The translations under genes were made by a program, and so were the position numbers. From Chthonomonas sp. UBA6659 (GTDB taxonomy: Bacteria > Armatimonadota > Fimbriimonadia > Fimbriimonadales > Fimbriimonadaceae), in NCBI GenBank assembly GCA_002455425.1, contig DKKT01000059.1:1-18111 (forward strand): a DNA stretch of 18,111 nt, given 5' to 3'. Within the stretch, counting starts at the first letter, position 1. Each line of letters starts with the position of its first letter. Positions 14,183-18,111 of the stretch are shown in pieces. The notes beneath the pieces were generated by a model. The model worked only from the letters and a program-made list of their open reading frames with translations, was not told the origin of the DNA and did not search any database.

Positions 14183-14685
14183 CGGAAGGGATTCTCGCTT
14201 GGGGATGGGGCGAGGGCATGGCGGGTGAATCGAAGCAGCATGTCCCCTTGAATCACCGATTCCCCGCGCCTGCCTTCCAGCGCGTCGCAAAACACTGGCC
14301 AGGCCGCACGAAACTCGCCTTTGCGTCCATCGGGGAATTCGAGCTGGACATAGTAGTCCAACGCCTCGATATCCGAATCCTCGATCGTGAAGATCATCTC
14401 GCCGAGGCGGTTGATCCCGAACCGAGCGATCACGCGAGACTCGGGGTAGACGAACGGGACCGTACTGCTCTCATCGGCCCGGACTTGACGGAGACCACTG
14501 ATGATGCCGGCTCCGATCATCACGAGACCGAAGACGACAACGAGGATGAAGATCGCGACCCCCAGCGGGCCGCCGAACCCGCCCGTCACCAGCGCCATCG
14601 CGAAGAAGACCGTGCCGAACAGCGCGACCGCGATCCCGACGAGGATCATCCAGCCCAAGCGGGCGATACGTTCGGGATCGATCAT
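14179..14685 (-). CDS. Two-helix membrane protein of unknown function
   Basis: A 168-residue protein with two adjacent transmembrane helices (about 12-34 and 38-63, separated by a Gly-rich turn GGFGGPLG) and a C-terminal soluble domain of about 100 residues. The soluble part has strands such as RVIARFGI and YYVQLEFPDGRKGEFRA (about 114-130), then a helix and GESVIQGDMLLRF. The overall pattern (N-terminal helices, then a small domain sensing 'G-x-EF ... G-x-L') is reminiscent of DUF2500/YhhM-type proteins, but the match is loose. ATG 14685 overlaps the upstream stop codon as ATGA, and its own stop overlaps the acyltransferase GTG. The tight coupling implies it is needed in fixed ratio with its neighbours. 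No function assigned. Confidence 0.8.
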   Translation of the reverse strand: MIDPERIARLGWMILVGIAVALFGTVFFAMALVTGGFGGPLGVAIFILVVVFGLVMIGAGIISGLRQVRADESSTVPFVYPESRVIARFGINRLGEMIFTIEDSDIEALDYYVQLEFPDGRKGEFRAAWPVFCDALEGRRGESVIQGDMLLRFTRHALAPSPSENPFR

Positions 14686-15863
14686 CGCAGTGTGCGGATC
14701 GCCTCGATCACGGGCCGGCGGGACGATGGGCTGTCCAGGCTGAAGGACCGAGCATCGCCGAGCTCGTTCCGGATGAACGTCTCCATGTGTTCGATCGCCA
14801 CGCTCAGAGCACCGCCTCCATCCACCCAGGAGTGCCATACGATCGTGCCTGAGCTCGGGTCGAACTCCCAAATCCCGACGACCCGCCCGCGGTCGAGGAT
14901 CGGGTTGTTCGCAAGCTCCTGGATGCCTCCGATCGTCTGGAGCCCCTTTTCACCGATCATGGGCTGTCCCTCGTCCTCGACTTCGACGAGCGCAGAGAGA
15001 TCGCGACGAAGCAACAGGATGCCGTCCAGGCTTGAGACCAGCGCGAAGGAAGGCTCGGACGGACGGACATAACGATCGAACGCTTCGCGATCCTCTTCGA
15101 GCAGCAACAACCCACACCCGACATCGACCAGGTTCAAGGGTGCCAGGGCGTCCTTGGCCGCGGCGACGCCGAGACCCGAGAACCAACGAAAGTGGGCGAC
15201 CGAAGCCGGTCCGATCCACTGAAAGTACCGGCGCGCGAGATCGGTCATCGGCGACCGTCCGTCGTACGAAGGTGCCGGCGACCACCGGACGTAGCCGTAA
15301 CGCTGGGTGTCGAGCCGTCCGTTCACGGCGACGCGACGCGCCCGCCCGGACCACTGGAGCAGGCGCATCGCAAGCGGAAACGTCGTGGCCAACCCACGCT
15401 TCACCCCCTCGGGGCCGAGGTCGCGCACCAGGCTTCCGACCGCGGTCTTGATCTCCTTGGGGTCAAGCGGTACACCGCCGAGCACCGCCGCAATCCCATC
15501 ACAGAGCCGCTCGATCTCGTCGGGCGTCACGCCCAGTTTCGCGCCGGTCGCCATGTCCCCGTTGACCACATAGGGCTTCGCCGCAGCGAGACCGAGGCCG
15601 AAATCCTCGGCGGGCAGGACATAGGTGCAGCCGCGGGCGCTCGGCAATTCGCAGATGCGAACCTCCGCGACGTCCCGGTCGACGGTTTCGCGCGTGAGCC
15701 CTCCACGGGCGAACAGCGTGAGGTATGGATTGGAGCCGCCGACCGATCGCGCCCAGCCCGTGCGAGCCAGCACGGCACCCGAATCGAGCCCGGCCAGGCT
15801 CCCATCGAGGCCCTGGCGGTGCGCCCACCATGCCCGCAGCTTCGCCATTTCCATGAGTTTCAT
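14682..15863 (-). CDS. HTH_42 winged-helix protein, AlkZ-like
   Basis: A 393-residue protein of the winged-helix HTH_42 family, which includes the DNA glycosylases AlkZ and AlkX/YcaQ that remove alkylated bases or unhook crosslinks. Family-like features are the N-terminal helix with RAWWAHRQGL (10-19), the NPYLTLFAR block (about 45-53), ELPSARGCTYVLPAED (about 73-88) and a C-terminal domain with VVGIWEF. The catalytic QxQ/QxD position of AlkZ seems to be replaced by GWARSVGG (36-43), so glycosylase activity is doubtful. ATG 15863 is preferred to two later in-frame ATGs (15854, 15848) because it keeps the most N-terminal sequence without entering the cyclase gene; the choice is not certain. 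It is the first gene of a four-gene operon and is divergent from the cyclase gene with a 39-bp gap. Confidence 0.8.
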   Translation of the reverse strand: MKLMEMAKLRAWWAHRQGLDGSLAGLDSGAVLARTGWARSVGGSNPYLTLFARGGLTRETVDRDVAEVRICELPSARGCTYVLPAEDFGLGLAAAKPYVVNGDMATGAKLGVTPDEIERLCDGIAAVLGGVPLDPKEIKTAVGSLVRDLGPEGVKRGLATTFPLAMRLLQWSGRARRVAVNGRLDTQRYGYVRWSPAPSYDGRSPMTDLARRYFQWIGPASVAHFRWFSGLGVAAAKDALAPLNLVDVGCGLLLLEEDREAFDRYVRPSEPSFALVSSLDGILLLRRDLSALVEVEDEGQPMIGEKGLQTIGGIQELANNPILDRGRVVGIWEFDPSSGTIVWHSWVDGGGALSVAIEHMETFIRNELGDARSFSLDSPSSRRPVIEAIRTLR

Positions 15864-15887
15864 TGTGCCCGATCCCACCACCCCGGC

Positions 15888-15895
15888 TAGAATAG
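15888..15895. promoter_or_regulatory. Overlapping divergent -10 elements
   Basis: On the plus strand TAGAAT (15888-15893) ends 9 nt before the cyclase ATG, with AGGAAG just after it. On the minus strand TATTCT (15895-15890) lies 26 nt before the AlkZ-like start. The two hexamers share bases within CTAGAATAG. This arrangement fits promoters in which one AT-rich core opens for both directions. -35 elements are not clear. Confidence 0.45.
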
Positions 15896-15902
15896 GAAGC
15901 GC

Positions 15903-17357
15903 ATGAGCAATGGCGGCACCATCACCTTCCTGTTCACCGACGTCGAAGGCAGTACGAAGTTGTGGGAAGAGCATCCGGACGCGATGCGCCAAGCCGTGAT
16001 GCGCCATGACGAGTTGGCCCAGGAGTTCGTCAGCCGGCACCATGGCCGGATTCTGAAGAGCAAGCTCGAGGGGGACAGCATCTTCGCGATCTTCCCCGTC
16101 GCGACCGACGCGATCGCCGCCGCGGTCGAGATTCAGCGCGCGATCGCCAACGAGCCGTGGCCCGAAGACATCGCGATCCGCGTTCGGATGGCCCTCCACA
16201 CCGGCGATGCCCAGCTTCGCGACGAGGACTACTACGGCCCGAGCGTGAACCGATGCGCGCGCCTCCGCGCCATCGCCCACGGGGGCCAGATCATCATCTC
16301 CCTCGCGACCGAAGAGCTCGCCCGGGACAATCTGCCCGAAGGCGTTTCCCTCGACGACATGGGGATGCACCGACTCCGCGACCTCACGCGCCCTGAACAG
16401 GTCTTCCAGGTCTTCGCCGACGGCCTACGCGTCGACTTTCCGCCCCTCAAGTCGCTCGACGTCCTCCCCAACAACCTCCCCCAACAGGTGACGAGCTTCA
16501 TCGGACGCGAGAAGGAGATCGCCGAGGTCAAGCAGCTCCTCAACACGACACGGCTCCTCACCCTTACCGGAAGCGGCGGAGCCGGGAAGACCCGATTGTC
16601 GCTTCAGGTTGCCGCCGACCTCCTCGATCGGTATGAAGACGGGGTGTGGTTCGTCGAACTGGCGCCGCTCTCGGACCCCGGCCTCGTCCACCAAGCGATC
16701 GCGTCGGCCCTTGGGGTTCGCGAGGAAGCCGGACGCGCGATTTCGCAGACGCTCACCGAGCACCTCAAAGGCAAGGAAGTTCTCCTCGTCATCGACAATT
16801 GCGAGCACCTGTTGCACGCGGTCGCCCAAGTCTGCGAGCACCTGCTCCGGACCTGCCCGCACGTGCGGTTCCTGACGTCGAGCCGAGAGGGGCTGAACAT
16901 CATGGGAGAGACGACGTACCGAGTGCCTTCGCTCTCGATGCCCGATCCCAAAAAGGTGCCCTCGCCCGAGCGCCTCAGCGAATACGAATCGGTGCGGCTC
17001 TTCATCGAGCGCGCCCAAGCCGCACAGCCCGGCTTCGAAGTCACGACCCAGAACTCGGCCGCCCTTGCCCAGCTTTGCGTTCGCCTCGATGGCATTCCGC
17101 TCGCGATCGAACTCGCCGCCGCCCGCGTCCGCGCACTCAGCGTCGACCAGATCAACGAGCGCCTCGACGATCGCTTCCGGCTCCTCACCGGCGGATCGCG
17201 CACCGCCCTGCCACGTCAGCAGACGCTCCGGGCCCTCATCGACTGGAGCTACGACCTCCTCACGCCCCAAGAGCAGACCCTGCTTCGCCGACTCTCCGTC
17301 TTCGCAGGTGGATGGACGCTCGAAGCGGCCGAAGCCGTCTGCGCGGACCCCGACTGA
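15903..17357 (+). CDS. Class III nucleotidyl cyclase fused to NB-ARC-like ATPase, short
   Basis: A 484-residue signalling protein. Residues 5-165 form a class III cyclase domain: FTDVEGST with metal-binding D13, KLEGD with K54 and D58, and GPSVNRCARL with N116 and R120. The residue that usually selects adenine (D in GDxVN) is replaced by Pro/Ser, common in this subfamily, so substrate is unsure. Residues about 195-440 form an AfsR/LuxR-type NB-ARC-like ATPase: Walker A GSGGAGKT (223-230), Walker B LLVIDN (294-299), SSRE sensor and GIPLAIELAAAR. Relatives of this architecture usually run to roughly 900-1100 residues with winged-helix and TPR domains. This one stops within the winged-helix region (after FAGGWTLEAAEAVC). 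No continuation is visible in another frame; a different gene begins 2 bp later. Confidence 0.9.
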   Translation: MSNGGTITFLFTDVEGSTKLWEEHPDAMRQAVMRHDELAQEFVSRHHGRILKSKLEGDSIFAIFPVATDAIAAAVEIQRAIANEPWPEDIAIRVRMALHTGDAQLRDEDYYGPSVNRCARLRAIAHGGQIIISLATEELARDNLPEGVSLDDMGMHRLRDLTRPEQVFQVFADGLRVDFPPLKSLDVLPNNLPQQVTSFIGREKEIAEVKQLLNTTRLLTLTGSGGAGKTRLSLQVAADLLDRYEDGVWFVELAPLSDPGLVHQAIASALGVREEAGRAISQTLTEHLKGKEVLLVIDNCEHLLHAVAQVCEHLLRTCPHVRFLTSSREGLNIMGETTYRVPSLSMPDPKKVPSPERLSEYESVRLFIERAQAAQPGFEVTTQNSAALAQLCVRLDGIPLAIELAAARVRALSVDQINERLDDRFRLLTGGSRTALPRQQTLRALIDWSYDLLTPQEQTLLRRLSVFAGGWTLEAAEAVCADPD

Positions 17358-17359
17358 TC

Positions 17360-18111
17360 ATGGCGTCCTTCCCGGCCTGGGTCGAAACGATCGGTCTTTC
17401 CGACTTCGAGGCGTACCGGGACGCGGTCGAGCGGGCAAGCCGGGCGCTGGGCCTCGGTATCCGCTTTGACTGGGACGCTGGAAACGCCCGCATCACCGGG
17501 GACTGGTCCATGAGCCTCATCAGCCTCGCCCAGCGCTGGGCGACGACCCCGCCGGCCGACCGCGACGCGCTCCTCGCCGAGTACTTCGTGAAGGTATCGA
17601 CCTTCGATCCCGACGCCGCCCTCGAGGTCGCGGATCGCGACGACCTCCTCGCTCGGCTCCGAACCCGCATCTACGCAGGTGAAGTCCTCGAGGATGTCTG
17701 GCGAGAATACGCAGGGATGTACCGCGAAGCGGTCGTCCTCGACAGTCCTCAGTTTCTGACGGCCACGATCCGTAGCCTCTTGGACCAGTACGAGGTCACG
17801 GTCGATGAGGCGTTCGAGCGCGGGATGGCCAACGTGCGCGCCCTCGGGCCGCCGGAAGTCATGATCGAAGAGTTCGAGCCCGGCATCCACCTGCGGGTCA
17901 TCGTCAGCCCCCACGACATCGTCAGCGCCTGGCTCCCCTGGATCGGAGAACTCGTCCCCGTCCCCGACCACGGCATGCTGGTCGCGACACCGACCCAACA
18001 GGCCCTCTACGTCCTGACCTACCCCGCCGACCGGTCCGTCGATGCGCTCCAGTGGCTGGCCCGGTTCAGTTGGAAAACGTACCACGACGGCCCGAGCGCG
18101 ATCACGCCGTC
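17360..18111 (+). CDS. DUF1444/YtpQ-like protein, partial
   Basis: An open frame of 250 codons from ATG 17360 that runs off the window end, beginning 2 bp after the cyclase stop codon in a different frame. It has no signal peptide or membrane segment. A helical first third (MASFPAWVETIGLSDFEAY) is followed by an alpha/beta part containing DEAFERGMANVRAL, then SPHDIVSAW, and a strand block around GMLVATPTQQALYVLTY. The order of these blocks resembles DUF1444 (YtpQ) proteins, in which a 'his-name' region is followed by the same kind of helix, strand and closing core; I give this moderate weight. The function of that family is not established. Codon use looks like that of its neighbours. The proximity suggests cotranscription with the cyclase gene. 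Confidence 0.8.
   Translation, partial: MASFPAWVETIGLSDFEAYRDAVERASRALGLGIRFDWDAGNARITGDWSMSLISLAQRWATTPPADRDALLAEYFVKVSTFDPDAALEVADRDDLLARLRTRIYAGEVLEDVWREYAGMYREAVVLDSPQFLTATIRSLLDQYEVTVDEAFERGMANVRALGPPEVMIEEFEPGIHLRVIVSPHDIVSAWLPWIGELVPVPDHGMLVATPTQQALYVLTYPADRSVDALQWLARFSWKTYHDGPSAITP

Noticed and set aside
1..18111. CRISPR arrays, insertion sequences, tRNA or rRNA genes
   Set aside because: No regularly spaced direct repeats with unique spacers, transposase motifs or conserved RNA gene sequences were seen; the 53-bp repeat has too few copies and no regular spacers.

Overview
This is a gene-dense, GC-rich stretch of bacterial chromosome with intergenic gaps mostly under 65 bp. No rRNA, tRNA, CRISPR array, transposase or phage gene was seen. 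The pieces that bear on taxonomy are a PEP-CTERM protein, the conserved dnaX-ybaB-recR order, near absence of Shine-Dalgarno sequences, and several -10-like hexamers 6 to 10 nt upstream of start codons. Together they suggest an environmental Gram-negative-type bacterium, perhaps Armatimonadota (Fimbriimonadia-like). That placement is inference; a Planctomycete or another deep lineage is not excluded.

Layout. 1-291: two full copies and one truncated copy of a 53-bp repeat that can fold into nested hairpins, then a probable intrinsic terminator for an upstream gene outside the window, then the leader of a PEP-CTERM gene. 292-1548: the PEP-CTERM protein and an unrecognised exported protein. 1582-4085: dnaX, ybaB and recR, a housekeeping replication and recombination cluster. 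4111-7425: a small exported helical protein, a large polytopic membrane protein with GT-C-like features, and an exported beta-rich protein of unknown function. 7429-11844 (minus strand): an FtsX/MacB-type permease and its MacA/HlyD-type adaptor, which overlap by 4 bp and have no ATPase gene beside them, preceded by a secreted M28 zinc peptidase ending in seven Asp-His dipeptides. 11906-12601: a soluble GT2 glycosyltransferase, divergent from the peptidase. 12627-15863 (minus strand): a four-gene operon in which every junction is a 4-bp start/stop overlap, in the order HTH_42/AlkZ-like protein, two-helix membrane protein, PlsC-like acyltransferase, phytoene/squalene synthase. 15903-17357: a class III nucleotidyl cyclase fused to an NB-ARC-like ATPase that stops early, followed 2 bp later by a partial gene resembling DUF1444/YtpQ.

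How the genes may work together. dnaX, ybaB and recR form the textbook maintenance cluster. The permease and adaptor should form an export or envelope-remodelling assembly with an ATPase encoded elsewhere. The synthase and acyltransferase, with the convergent glycosyltransferase nearby, could contribute to a C30/C40 isoprenoid lipid that is acylated and perhaps glycosylated; this is inferred from context only. The strongest leads are the structured 53-bp repeat, the DNA-glycosylase-like protein coupled to the isoprenoid/acyl-transfer genes, the truncated cyclase-ATPase, the Asp-His tail, and the apparently leaderless gene starts.
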